This document shows, piece after piece, positions 53,334 to 62,447 of a DNA stretch of 64,000 nt. A program made the position numbers and the translations under genes. The DNA is from Acidiphilium multivorum AIU301 (GTDB taxonomy: Bacteria > Pseudomonadota > Alphaproteobacteria > Acetobacterales > Acetobacteraceae). The stretch's first letter is position 1, and each line of letters starts with the position of its first letter. Under the pieces are notes generated by a model. The model was not told where the DNA came from and did not search any database. It worked only from the letters and a program-made list of their open reading frames with translations. The stretch spans positions 1,798,001 through 1,862,000 of the forward strand of contig NC_015186.1 in NCBI RefSeq assembly GCF_000202835.1. The letters are read 5' to 3'.

Positions 53334-55763
53334 GTGACCGCCCTGCCCCACCGTTTCGCCGACTGGTTCGCCGCGCGCGGCTGGACGCCGCGGCCGCACC
53401 AGATCGCCGTGCTGGACGCGGCGCGGCGGGGAAAAAACGCGCTGCTGATCGCCCCCACCGGCGGGGGCAAGACGCTGGCCGGGTTCCTGCCCAGCCTGAT
53501 CGCGCTGGCGGACGATCCGCCGGAGGGGCTGCACACGATCTATGTCAGCCCGCTGAAGGCGCTGGCGACCGATATCGCCCGCAATCTCGAAGCGCCGGTG
53601 GCGGAGATGGGCCTGCCCATCCGCGTCGAGACCCGCACGGGGGACACGCCGGCGAACCGGCGGGCGCGGCAGCGCGCCCGGCCGCCACATGTTCTGCTGA
53701 CCACGCCGGAGAGCCTCGCCTTGCTGCTCTACGATCCCGAGGCGGCGTCGCGCTTCGCGGGGCTGGCGAGCATCGTGATCGACGAGGTGCATGCGCTGGC
53801 CGGGACCAAGCGGGGCGACCAGCTCGCGCTCTGCCTCGCCCGGCTCGCACAACTCGCGCCGGGGGCGGTGCGGATCGGGCTGTCGGCGACGATCGCGCAT
53901 CCCGAGGCGATCCGCGCCTGGATCTCGCCGGATGGCCGGGGCGGGGCGACCGAGATGATTACGGGCGAGGCCGGGGCGGCGCCGGAGATCGGGATGCTGA
54001 TCGGGCCGGCGCGGATGCCGTGGTCCGGCCATATGGGGCTGATGGCGGCGGAGGCGGTGCTGGCGCGCATCCGCGCGGCACGGATGACGATCGTGTTCGT
54101 CAACACCCGCGCCCAGGCCGAGCTGATGTTCGAGGCGCTGTGGAAGCACAACGACGAGACCCTGCCGATCGCGCTGCATCACGGCAGCCTCGCGGTGGAG
54201 CAGCGCCGCCGCGTCGAGGCGGCGATGGCGGGCGGAAAACTGCGCGCCGTGGTCGCGACCTCGTCGCTCGATCTCGGCATCGACTGGGCGGGCGTGGACC
54301 AGGTGATCCAGATCGGCGCGCCGAAGGGGGTGTCGCGCCTGCTGCAACGGCTGGGGCGGGCCAATCACCGGCTCGACGAGGCCTCGCGCGCGCTGCTCGT
54401 GCCCGCCAACCGCTTCGAGGTGCTGGAATGCGCCGCGGCGATCGAGGGGGTGGCGGCGCAGGATCTCGACGGCGATCCGCCACGGCCGGGCGGGCTCGAT
54501 GTGCTGGCGCAGCACGTGCTGGGCTGCGCCTGCGCCGCGCCCTTCCACCCCGACGACCTGTTCGCCGAGATCACCGCCGCTTCCCCCTATGCCGCGCTGG
54601 CGCGCAAGGATTTCGACGACGTGCTGCGCTTCGTCGAGGATGGCGGCTACGCGCTCGCGGTCTATGAGCGATATCGGCGGCTGTTCCGCGACGCCGAGGG
54701 GGTGGTGCATGTCCGCAACGAGGCGGTGGCGCGGCGGCTGCGGATGAATATCGGCACCATCGTCGAGGCGCCGGTGCTGAAGGTGCGGCTCGGCGGCGGG
54801 CGCGGCGGGATCGTGCTCGGCGAGGTCGAGGAATATTTCGCGGCGATGCTGGCGCCGGGCGACACGTTCCGCTTCGCCGGGCGGCTGCTGCGCTTTCTCG
54901 GCATTCGGGAGACCAGCGTGCTCTGCGCCGAGGGCGGCACGGGCGAGCCGAAGATCCCGGCCTATGCCGGCGGGCGGATGCCGCTTTCGACCAACCTCGC
55001 CGACCGGGTGCGGCGAATGCTGCACACGCCCGCCACCTGGGACCGCTTTCCCGCGCCGGTGCGCGAATGGCTCGGCCTGCAGGCGGCGCGCTCGGCGCTG
55101 CCGGCGCCGGACGACCTGCTGGTGGAGACGTTTCCGCGCGGCGGGCGGTGGTATCTCGTGGCCTATTGCTTCGAGGGGCGGCAGGCGCACCAGGCGCTGG
55201 GCATGCTGCTGACCCGCCGGCTGGAGCGGTTCGGCTTCCAGCCGCTTGGCTATGTCGCGACCGATTACGTGCTCGGCATCTGGTGCGCGCGCGAGCCGAC
55301 CGGGATCGCCCGCCTGTTCGAGGAGGACCTGCTCGGCGAGGACCTGGAGGCGTGGATGGCGGACAGCTCGATGCTGCGGCGCAGTTTCCGCAATGTCGCG
55401 GTCATCGCCGGGCTGATCGAACGGATGCATCCGGGCGGCGAGAAGAACCGTAGACAGATCACCATCAATACCGATCTGATCTACGATGTCCTCCGCAAGC
55501 ATGACCCGAGCCATATTCTCCTCCGCGCCACCTGGGCCGATGCCGCGCACGGGCTGGTCGATCTCGCCCGCATCGCCGGCATGCTGGCGCGCGCGCGCGG
55601 GCGGGTGCATCACCGCGCCCTGCCCCGCGTCTCGCCGCTCGCCGTGCCCGTCCTGCTCGAAATCGGCCGCGAGCGCGTCGGCGGCGCCGAGGCCGAGGAG
55701 GCGCTGCTCGGCGAGGCGGAAGCCCTCGTCGCCGAGGCGATGGGGACGGACACTCTGGCCTAA
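53334..55763 (+). CDS. ligase-associated Lhr-type DEXH-box helicase
   Basis: This 809-residue superfamily 2 helicase has motif I APTGGGKT, motif II DEVH, motif III LSATI and motif VI QRLGRANHR, followed by the Lhr-specific winged-helix and beta-rich domains. It matches the ligase-associated DNA damage response helicase family. GTG 53334 is the probable start; upstream in-frame residues overlap the exonuclease gene on the other strand. It is the first gene of a long plus-strand series that continues with pdeM and the photolyase. Confidence 0.93.
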   Translation: MTALPHRFADWFAARGWTPRPHQIAVLDAARRGKNALLIAPTGGGKTLAGFLPSLIALADDPPEGLHTIYVSPLKALATDIARNLEAPVAEMGLPIRVETRTGDTPANRRARQRARPPHVLLTTPESLALLLYDPEAASRFAGLASIVIDEVHALAGTKRGDQLALCLARLAQLAPGAVRIGLSATIAHPEAIRAWISPDGRGGATEMITGEAGAAPEIGMLIGPARMPWSGHMGLMAAEAVLARIRAARMTIVFVNTRAQAELMFEALWKHNDETLPIALHHGSLAVEQRRRVEAAMAGGKLRAVVATSSLDLGIDWAGVDQVIQIGAPKGVSRLLQRLGRANHRLDEASRALLVPANRFEVLECAAAIEGVAAQDLDGDPPRPGGLDVLAQHVLGCACAAPFHPDDLFAEITAASPYAALARKDFDDVLRFVEDGGYALAVYERYRRLFRDAEGVVHVRNEAVARRLRMNIGTIVEAPVLKVRLGGGRGGIVLGEVEEYFAAMLAPGDTFRFAGRLLRFLGIRETSVLCAEGGTGEPKIPAYAGGRMPLSTNLADRVRRMLHTPATWDRFPAPVREWLGLQAARSALPAPDDLLVETFPRGGRWYLVAYCFEGRQAHQALGMLLTRRLERFGFQPLGYVATDYVLGIWCAREPTGIARLFEEDLLGEDLEAWMADSSMLRRSFRNVAVIAGLIERMHPGGEKNRRQITINTDLIYDVLRKHDPSHILLRATWADAAHGLVDLARIAGMLARARGRVHHRALPRVSPLAVPVLLEIGRERVGGAEAEEALLGEAEALVAEAMGTDTLA

Positions 55764-55779
55764 CGCACGCGCCTGTGAA

Positions 55780-56457
55780 ATGACCGGCATCATGACTGCC
55801 GCACCCATCCACCGCGCCGCCGGGCGCTTCCTGCTCGATCCCGCCGGCGCCGTGTTCTGGCCGGACCGGCGCGCCCTGATCGTCGCCGACCTGCATCTCG
55901 AAAAGGCCTCGTCGATCGCCGCGCGCGGCGGGCTGCTGCCGCCCTATGACAGCCGGGCGACGCTCGATCGGCTCGCGCTGCTGCTGCGCCGCTACGCGCC
56001 GGAGCGGGTGATCGCGCTCGGCGACAGTTTCCACGACGAGGCCGGCCGCGCCCGCCTGCCGGCGGAGGAGGCTTCGCTTCTCGCGCGGATGGAGGCGGCG
56101 CATCGCTTCCTCTGGATCGAGGGCAATCACGACGCGGGCACGGGGCTTGCGGAACACGCGGAGGCGGGGGCCGTGTTCCGCCATGTGGCGGGGCCGGTCG
56201 CCGCCGGGCAGGTCGAGTTCTCCGGCCATTTCCATCCGAAGGCCCGGATCGCGACACGGGCCGCTTCGGTGGCGCGGCCGTGTTTCGTGGCCGATGCCCA
56301 TCGCGTGCTGCTGCCGGCCTTCGGCGCCTATGCCGGCGGGCTGGAGGTGACTTCGCCGCCGATCCGCGCGCTGTTCCCGCGCGGCGGGCAGGTGTTCCTG
56401 CTCGGGCGCGAGCGGGTCTATGCCTTTCCCCTCGCCCATGCCGGAAAGGCCGCGTGA
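55780..56457 (+). CDS. pdeM: ligase-associated endonuclease PdeM
   Basis: This 225-residue metallophosphoesterase-fold protein has IVADLHLEKASS, GDSFHD, EGNHD and FSGHFHPK, the ligand set of the PdeM family (also known as the YfcE-like nuclease of the ligase cluster). The start may be ATG 55780 or 55792; neither has a good ribosome binding site. It follows the helicase after 16 bp and its stop abuts the photolyase start. It completes the four-part ligase/exonuclease/helicase/endonuclease set. Confidence 0.9.
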   Translation: MTGIMTAAPIHRAAGRFLLDPAGAVFWPDRRALIVADLHLEKASSIAARGGLLPPYDSRATLDRLALLLRRYAPERVIALGDSFHDEAGRARLPAEEASLLARMEAAHRFLWIEGNHDAGTGLAEHAEAGAVFRHVAGPVAAGQVEFSGHFHPKARIATRAASVARPCFVADAHRVLLPAFGAYAGGLEVTSPPIRALFPRGGQVFLLGRERVYAFPLAHAGKAA

Positions 56458-57872
56458 TGGCGACGACGCTGCTCTGGCTGCGCAACGACCTGCGCCTGGC
56501 CGACAACCCCGCCCTCGCCGCCGCGATCGAGGAGGGAAACGTGCTGCCGGTCTTCGTGCTCGATCCGGCGGCGGAGACGGGCGGGGCGTCGCGCTGGTGG
56601 CTGCACCATTCGCTCGCCGCACTTGAGGCCGATTTCGCCGCGCGCGGCGGGCGGCTGGTGCTGCGGCGGGGCGATGCGGCGGCGATCGTCCCGGCGCTGG
56701 CGCGCGAGATTGGCGCGGTCGCCGTCCATGCCGGGCGGGCGCACGAGCCCTGGCTGCGCGAGGCCGACCGGCGCGTGGCGGCGGCGTTGCAGGAAGCGGG
56801 GATCGGGTTTCACCGCCACCGCTCGGCGCTGATGTTCGGCCCGGAGCGGATCACCACCAGGACCGGCGGGGTCTACGGCGTCTATACGCCGTTCTCCCGC
56901 GCCTGTTTCGATGCCTTCGCGCCACGCCCGCCGATTCCCGCGCCGGCCCGCCTCGCCGCCGCCGGCGATCCGGGCGGCGACCGCCTCGGCGACTGGGGAC
57001 TTCTGCCGGTGAAGCCCGACTGGGCCGGCGGGCTGCGGGCGAGCTGGACGCCCGGCGAGGCCGGGGCGCGGGCGCGGCTCGACGCCTTCCTCGCCGATGG
57101 CTTCGGCGAGTACGACCGCCAGCGCGACCTGCCGGGGGTCGCCGGCACCTCCGGCCTGTCGCCGCACCTGCATTGGGGCGAGATCGCGATCGACGCGGTC
57201 TGGCGCGCGGCGGTGGCAGCACCGGGGCGCGACGCGGCGCGGCAGACCTTCCTCAAGGAGCTGATCTGGCGCGAATTCGCCGCCTATCTGCTCTGGCACA
57301 CGCCGGACCTCGCGACCCGGCCGATGAAGGCGCAATTCGCCGCCATGCCCTGGCGGGAAAGCGCGGCGGATCTCGCCGCCTGGCAGCACGGGCGGACCGG
57401 GGTGCCCATCGTCGATGCCGGGATGCGCCAGCTCTGGCAGACCGGCTGGATGCACAACCGGGTGCGGATGATCGTCGCCTCCTTCCTGGTCAAGCACCTG
57501 CTGCTGCCCTGGCAGGCGGGGGAGCGCTGGTTTCATGACTGTCTCGTCGATGCCGACGCGGCGTCGAACGCGGCCTCGTGGCAATGGGTGGCGGGCAGCG
57601 GGGCGGATGCGGCGCCCTATTTCCGGATCTTCAACCCGGTGTTGCAGGGGCGGAAATTCGACCCGGACGGCGCCTATGTCCGCCGCTTCGTGCCGGAGAT
57701 CGCCAACCTGCCGGACAAATACCTCCACGCGCCGTGGGAGGCGCCGGAGATCGTGCTGCGCGGCGCCGGCGTGCGGCTCGGGGCGAGCTATCCGCGGCCC
57801 ATCGTCGACCTCGCCGAGGGGCGCGAGCGCGCACTCGCCGCCTTCGCCGCGATCAGCGGGAAGGCGTCGTGA
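56457..57872 (+). CDS. phrB: deoxyribodipyrimidine photolyase (cryptochrome/photolyase family)
   Basis: This 471-residue flavoprotein repairs UV-induced cyclobutane dimers using blue light. The N-terminal antenna domain begins TTLLWLRNDLRLADNPAL. The FAD-binding domain contains FLKELIWREFAAYLLWH, GWMHNRVRMIVASFLVKH and the DADAASNAASWQWVAG segment. It is class I CPD-type. It begins at ATG 56457, touching the pdeM stop, and ends in a GTGA overlap with the next gene. A (6-4) or DASH function is less likely from the motifs. Confidence 0.93.
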   Translation: MATTLLWLRNDLRLADNPALAAAIEEGNVLPVFVLDPAAETGGASRWWLHHSLAALEADFAARGGRLVLRRGDAAAIVPALAREIGAVAVHAGRAHEPWLREADRRVAAALQEAGIGFHRHRSALMFGPERITTRTGGVYGVYTPFSRACFDAFAPRPPIPAPARLAAAGDPGGDRLGDWGLLPVKPDWAGGLRASWTPGEAGARARLDAFLADGFGEYDRQRDLPGVAGTSGLSPHLHWGEIAIDAVWRAAVAAPGRDAARQTFLKELIWREFAAYLLWHTPDLATRPMKAQFAAMPWRESAADLAAWQHGRTGVPIVDAGMRQLWQTGWMHNRVRMIVASFLVKHLLLPWQAGERWFHDCLVDADAASNAASWQWVAGSGADAAPYFRIFNPVLQGRKFDPDGAYVRRFVPEIANLPDKYLHAPWEAPEIVLRGAGVRLGASYPRPIVDLAEGRERALAAFAAISGKAS

Positions 57873-59149
57873 GCGGCGCGCGGCTGGCCGTGATCGGCGG
57901 CGGCATCGCCGGCATGGCGATGGCGTGGCTGGCCCGCGCGCGGCGGGATGTCGTGCTGTTCGAGGCCGAGCGCCAGCTCGGCGGCCATGCCGACACCCAG
58001 CATGTGCGGCTCGGCGCGCAGGAGATCGCGGTCGATACCGGGTTCATCGTGCTGAACGACCGCAACTATCCGAACCTCGAAGCCTTCTTCCGCGAACTCG
58101 GCGTCGCCACCCACGACACCGACATGTCCTTCGGCGTGTCGATCGGCGGGGGCGAGCTTGAATATGGCGGCGGCTCGCTGGCGCAGCTCTTCGCGCAGAG
58201 GCGCAACCTGGTCCGCCCGCGCTTCCTGCGCATGCTGCGCGACGTGATGCGCTTCAACCGCGAGGCGCCGTCGCTGCTGCACGCGACCGGCGACGAATCG
58301 CTCGGCGCCTGGCTCGATCGCAACGGCTACGGCCGGGATTTCGTCGAGGATCACATCCTGCCGATGGGGGCGGCGATCTGGTCCGCCTCGGTCGAGGGGA
58401 TGCGGGCCTTCCCGGCGCGGCATTTCGCCCGGTTCTTCCACAATCACGGCCTGCTGACGCTGAACGACCGGCCGCAATGGCGCACGGTGACCGGCGGCTC
58501 GCGCCGCTATGTCGAGCGTGTGGCGGCGACGCTCGGCCGGCGGGTGCGGCTTTCGGCGCCGGTGCGGCAGGTGCGGCGCGCGGAAGGGGGTGTCATCGTC
58601 GTCACCGATGCGGGAGAAGAAACGTTCGACGAGGTGGTGTTCGCCTGCCATGCCGACCAGGCGCTGGCGATGCTCGCCGACCCCGCCCCGCAGACGCGCG
58701 AGATCCTCGGCGCGGTGCGCTTCCAGCCCAACCGCGCCGTGCTGCATACCGACACGGCGCTGATGCCGCGGCGGCGGGCGGTGTGGTCGTCGTGGAACTA
58801 TCTCGCCCGCGACGCCGCCGATCACGGCCGCGCCGTCAGCGTCACCTACTGGATGAACCGGCTGCAGGGGCTGCGCTCGGAGCGGCCGCTGCTGGTCAGC
58901 CTCAACCCGCTGGTCGAGCCCGATCCGGCGACGGTGCTGCGCGTGCGCGACTATGCCCATCCGCAATTCGACGCGGCGGCGATGGCGGCGCAGGAACGGC
59001 TCGGCGAGATCCAGGGGCGGGACGGGCTCTGGTTCGCCGGCGCCTGGACCGGCTGGGGGTTCCACGAGGACGGCATCGCCTCGGCCGCGCGGGTGGCGCG
59101 GGCGATGGGCCTGCCCGTATCCTGGCAGGGCGCGGACGGGGCGCCGTGA
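57869..59149 (+). CDS. FAD-dependent oxidoreductase (amine-oxidase/desaturase-like)
   Basis: This 426-residue flavoprotein has the N-terminal dinucleotide motif AVIGGGIAGMAMAW, the FAD loop ERQLGGHADT, and a C-terminal GLWFAGAWTGWGFHEDGIASA. The family includes NAD(P)/FAD amine-oxidase-type and lipid-desaturase proteins that are encoded beside DUF1365 and CFA-synthase-like genes. GTG 57869 overlaps the photolyase stop and the end overlaps the DUF1365 gene. It may act on a fatty acyl chain of a phospholipid; the reaction is inferred from context. Confidence 0.88.
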   Translation: MSGARLAVIGGGIAGMAMAWLARARRDVVLFEAERQLGGHADTQHVRLGAQEIAVDTGFIVLNDRNYPNLEAFFRELGVATHDTDMSFGVSIGGGELEYGGGSLAQLFAQRRNLVRPRFLRMLRDVMRFNREAPSLLHATGDESLGAWLDRNGYGRDFVEDHILPMGAAIWSASVEGMRAFPARHFARFFHNHGLLTLNDRPQWRTVTGGSRRYVERVAATLGRRVRLSAPVRQVRRAEGGVIVVTDAGEETFDEVVFACHADQALAMLADPAPQTREILGAVRFQPNRAVLHTDTALMPRRRAVWSSWNYLARDAADHGRAVSVTYWMNRLQGLRSERPLLVSLNPLVEPDPATVLRVRDYAHPQFDAAAMAAQERLGEIQGRDGLWFAGAWTGWGFHEDGIASAARVARAMGLPVSWQGADGAP

Positions 59150-59910
59150 ATCCACCCGGGATCTATGCCGGCGTGCTGCGCCATGTCCGCCACGTGAAGC
59201 CGCGCCGCGCCTTCGCCTACCGGCTCTGGATGCTCGACATCGATCTCGACGCGATCGACGATTTCGCCGCCGCAAGCCGCGTCTTCCGCCACAACCGCTT
59301 CGGCCTGATCGCCCTGCACGACCGCGACCACGGCCCGCGCGACGGCTCGGCGCTGCGCCCCTGGGTGGAAGCGGCGCTGGACGATGCCGGACTTTCCGCC
59401 TTCGCCGCCCGCATCCGTTTGATCACCATCCCCCGTATCCTCGGGTATGCGTTCAACCCGATCAGCTTCTATGTCTGCTACGACCGGGAGGGCCGGCTCG
59501 GCGCCGTGCTGCACCAGGTGAAGAACACGTTCGGCGACCAGATCGGCTACCTGATCCCGGCACCGGCGGGATCGCCGATCCGCCAGCGCGCGGCGAAGCG
59601 CATGCACGTCTCGCCGCTGTTCGACATGCAGGGCGGCTACGAGTTCACCCTCACCCCGCCCGGGCGCCGCTTCGCGATCCGCATCGTCCACGGCGATCCG
59701 GCGCCGCGGCTGACCGCCTCGATGGCGCTCATCCGCCGCCCCGCCACCGACGCCGCGCTGCTGCGCGAGGTGCTGCGCATGCCGCTGCTGCCGCTCAAGA
59801 TCATCGCCGCGATCCACTGGCAGGCGCTGCTCACCCTGCTGCGCGGCGCGACCTTCCACCGCGAGCCGAAAGACGGCCACCCGCCGATCGTCCGAGGAGA
59901 CCCCGCATGA
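59146..59910 (+). CDS. DUF1365 family protein
   Basis: This 254-residue protein has the DUF1365 pattern: GVLRHVRHVKPRRAFAYRLWMLDID at the start (in outline), RILGYAFNPISFYVCYD, and RMHVSPLFDMQGGYEFT. The function of the family is not firmly known, though it accompanies cyclopropane-fatty-acid-synthase-like methyltransferases in several proteobacterial stress regulons. GTG 59146 overlaps the upstream stop and its own end overlaps the methyltransferase gene. Confidence 0.9.
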   Translation: MNPPGIYAGVLRHVRHVKPRRAFAYRLWMLDIDLDAIDDFAAASRVFRHNRFGLIALHDRDHGPRDGSALRPWVEAALDDAGLSAFAARIRLITIPRILGYAFNPISFYVCYDREGRLGAVLHQVKNTFGDQIGYLIPAPAGSPIRQRAAKRMHVSPLFDMQGGYEFTLTPPGRRFAIRIVHGDPAPRLTASMALIRRPATDAALLREVLRMPLLPLKIIAAIHWQALLTLLRGATFHREPKDGHPPIVRGDPA

Positions 59911-61124
59911 CCGACGCCACCGCCCTCTCCGCCCCGCCGCTGCCGCGCGACCGCAGGCTGCGCCTCGGCCTCGGCATCGCGCGGATGATCCGCGTGGGCA
60001 CGCTGGAAGTGGTGCTGCCGGACGGCTCCGTGCATCATTTCGCCGGCGCCGCGCACGGCCCGGCCGCGACGATGATCGTGCGCGACGCGCGGATGATCGC
60101 GAGGCTCGCCTTCGGCGGCAGCCTCGGCCTCGCCGAGGCCTATCTCGATGGCTGGTGGGACAGCCCCCGCCTGATCGACGTGCTGCGCCTCGGCACGCTG
60201 AACGAGGAAAGCTGGGAGGACATGCTGCGCGGCAAGCTCTGGGCGCGGGCGGCGAGCTTCCTCGCCCACCGGCTGCGGCCCAACACGCGGCGCGGCGCGC
60301 GGCGCAACATTTCCGAGCATTACGATCTCGGCAACGATTTCTACGCCGCCTGGCTCGACCCCAGCATGACCTATTCCGCCGCCCTGTTCGCGCCGGGCCA
60401 GGCCGGGCTGCAACCCGCGCAGGACGCGAAATATCACCGGCTCTGCCGCGCCCTCGGCCTCGAACCGGGGATGCGGGTGCTGGAGGTCGGCTGCGGCTGG
60501 GGCGGCTTCGCCGAGATCGCGGCGCGGGACTACGGCGCCCATGTGACCGCCATCACCCTCTCGCGCGAGCAGCTCGCCTATGCGCGGGCGCGGATCGCGG
60601 CGGCGGGGCTGGGCGGGCAGGTGGAGTTCCGGCTGCAGGATTACCGCGACGTGCCCGAAACCTTCGACCGCATCGCCTCGATCGAGATGTTCGAGGCGGT
60701 GGGCGAACCGTTCTGGCCCGCCTATTTCGCCGCCCTGCGCGACCGGCTGGCGCCCGGCGGGCTCGCCGCGCTGCAGGTGATCACCATCGCCGACCGGTAT
60801 TTCGAGGAATACCGCCGCAAGGCCGACTTCATCCAGCGCTATGTCTTTCCCGGCGGCATGCTGCCCTCGCCCACGCGGCTGCGCGCCGAGATCGCCCGCG
60901 CCGGCTTCGCGCTCCGCGACGCGTTCCATTTCGGCCAGGACTATGCCGAGACGCTGGCCCGCTGGCAGGACGCGTTCCAGTCCGCCTGGCCGCGGATCGC
61001 GCGGATGTCGCCGCAATATGACGGGCGGTTCAAGCGGCTCTGGGAATTCTATCTCGCCTATTGCGAGGCCGGGTTCCGCGCCGGGTGGACCGATGTCGGC
61101 CAGTTCCTGATCGCGCGGGGCTGA
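59907..61124 (+). CDS. cyclopropane-fatty-acyl-phospholipid synthase family methyltransferase
   Basis: This 405-residue SAM-dependent enzyme methylates unsaturated acyl chains of phospholipids. The SAM motif is VLEVGCGWGGFAEIAA, an N-terminal lipid-binding domain (about 1-130) precedes it, and the C-terminal YCEAGFRAGWTDVGQF holds the Cys typical of the CFA-synthase active site. ATG 59907 follows CGAGGAGA. With DUF1365 and the FAD enzyme it may produce a modified, singlet-oxygen-protective fatty acid rather than a simple cyclopropane; this is inferred from the resemblance to sigma-E/ChrR-controlled clusters of other alphaproteobacteria. Confidence 0.92.
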   Translation: MTDATALSAPPLPRDRRLRLGLGIARMIRVGTLEVVLPDGSVHHFAGAAHGPAATMIVRDARMIARLAFGGSLGLAEAYLDGWWDSPRLIDVLRLGTLNEESWEDMLRGKLWARAASFLAHRLRPNTRRGARRNISEHYDLGNDFYAAWLDPSMTYSAALFAPGQAGLQPAQDAKYHRLCRALGLEPGMRVLEVGCGWGGFAEIAARDYGAHVTAITLSREQLAYARARIAAAGLGGQVEFRLQDYRDVPETFDRIASIEMFEAVGEPFWPAYFAALRDRLAPGGLAALQVITIADRYFEEYRRKADFIQRYVFPGGMLPSPTRLRAEIARAGFALRDAFHFGQDYAETLARWQDAFQSAWPRIARMSPQYDGRFKRLWEFYLAYCEAGFRAGWTDVGQFLIARG

Positions 61125-61136
61125 TTGGCCGCGCGG

Positions 61137-62447
61137 ATGACGCGGCGGAAGCGGCTGATCTATGCCGCCCCCGCCCTGCCGCTGGCCATGCTGGGCCTGC
61201 CGCTGCTGGTGATCCTGCCGGATTTCTGGGCCGGCGCGATGCGGCTGGATCTCGCGACCGTCGGCATCGTGCTGACCGCGGTGCGGATCTTCGACGTGGT
61301 GATCGACCCGATGGTGGGGCGGCTCTCCGACCTCAGCCGCTCGCGCTTCGGGCGGCGCAGGCCGTTCATGGCGCTGGCGATGCCGGTGGCGGCGGTGGGG
61401 GCGATCGGGCTGTTCTTCCCGCCCGCCGGCGCGGGGGCGCTCTGGCTGTTCGTGTTCTACGCGCTGGTGACCTGGGGGTGGACGGCGCTCTCCCTGCCCT
61501 ACTGGGCGTGGGGGGCGGAGCTTTCGGAGGATTATGCCGAGCGGCAGCGGATCACCAGCCTGCGCGAGGGCGGCACCATTCTCGGCATCCTGATCTCGGC
61601 GCTGGCGCCGGTGCTGCTCGGCATCACCTCGCATGTCGGGCAGGCCCATCTGCTCGCGCTGCTGACGATCGGGCTGGCGGGGCCGGCCGTGGCGCTCGCG
61701 CTGATCGCCGTGCCGGACCCGAAGCCGGCGCGCGGCGCCGCGCCGCCGGCGGGGCTTGGTGACGCGCTGCGGCTGATCGGCGGCAATGCGCCGTTCCGGC
61801 GGCTGATCCTCGCCTGGGCGGTGAACGGGCTGGCGAACGGCCTGCCGGCGGCGCTGATCCTGATCGTGTTCGACAAGGTGCTGCACGCGCCCGATGCCTC
61901 GGGGCCGATCCTGCTGGTCTATTTCGCGGCCGGGGTCGCCTCGGTGCCGCTATGGCTGGCGCTCTCGGTGCGGGCGGGGAAGCACCGTGCCTGGACGATC
62001 GCGATGGCGGTCTCGGGCCTGGCCTTCGCCTTCGTGCCGTCCATCCTGCGCACGGCGCATCCGCTCATCTGGTTCGGCGTGATCAGCCTGTTCACCGGCG
62101 CCGGGCTGGGGGCGGATTTCACCATTCCGCCGGCGATCCAGGCGGATGTCGTCGATGTCGACGAGCTGGCGAGCGGGGAGCGGCGGGCCGGACTGTATTT
62201 CGCCGCGGCGACGATGGCGCAGAAGGCCGGCAACGCGCTGGCGCCGGGGATTGCCTTTTCGCTGCTGGGGCTTGTCGGATTTTCGACCCACGGCCGGAAC
62301 GGCGCCATGCAGATCACGCTTCTTCTCCTGCTGTATTGCGGCGTGCCCTCGGCGCTGAAGATCGCCGCCGCCGCGATCATGCGGCGCTTCCCGATCGACC
62401 GCGCGGCGCAGGAGGATCTCCGCGCGGCGATCGCGGCGCGGGCATGA
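61137..62447 (+). CDS. MFS_2 (GPH-type) membrane transporter
   Basis: This 436-residue protein of the glycoside-pentoside-hexuronide/MelB-like MFS group has about 12 hydrophobic segments and the pattern FDVVIDPMVGRLSDLSRSRFGRRRPFM (in outline). ATG 61137 or TTG 61125 is the start; no ribosome binding site decides. It lies 12 bp after the CFA-synthase-like gene. Related transporters next to such genes may move lipids or lysophospholipids; the substrate is unknown. Confidence 0.87.
   Translation: MTRRKRLIYAAPALPLAMLGLPLLVILPDFWAGAMRLDLATVGIVLTAVRIFDVVIDPMVGRLSDLSRSRFGRRRPFMALAMPVAAVGAIGLFFPPAGAGALWLFVFYALVTWGWTALSLPYWAWGAELSEDYAERQRITSLREGGTILGILISALAPVLLGITSHVGQAHLLALLTIGLAGPAVALALIAVPDPKPARGAAPPAGLGDALRLIGGNAPFRRLILAWAVNGLANGLPAALILIVFDKVLHAPDASGPILLVYFAAGVASVPLWLALSVRAGKHRAWTIAMAVSGLAFAFVPSILRTAHPLIWFGVISLFTGAGLGADFTIPPAIQADVVDVDELASGERRAGLYFAAATMAQKAGNALAPGIAFSLLGLVGFSTHGRNGAMQITLLLLLYCGVPSALKIAAAAIMRRFPIDRAAQEDLRAAIAARA

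Noticed and set aside
52260-55808. 1182-codon minus-strand frame ending as the exonuclease
   Set aside because: Beyond 53279-53324 the frame is antisense to the helicase and has low-complexity sequence; only the last 339 codons match the metallo-beta-lactamase family.
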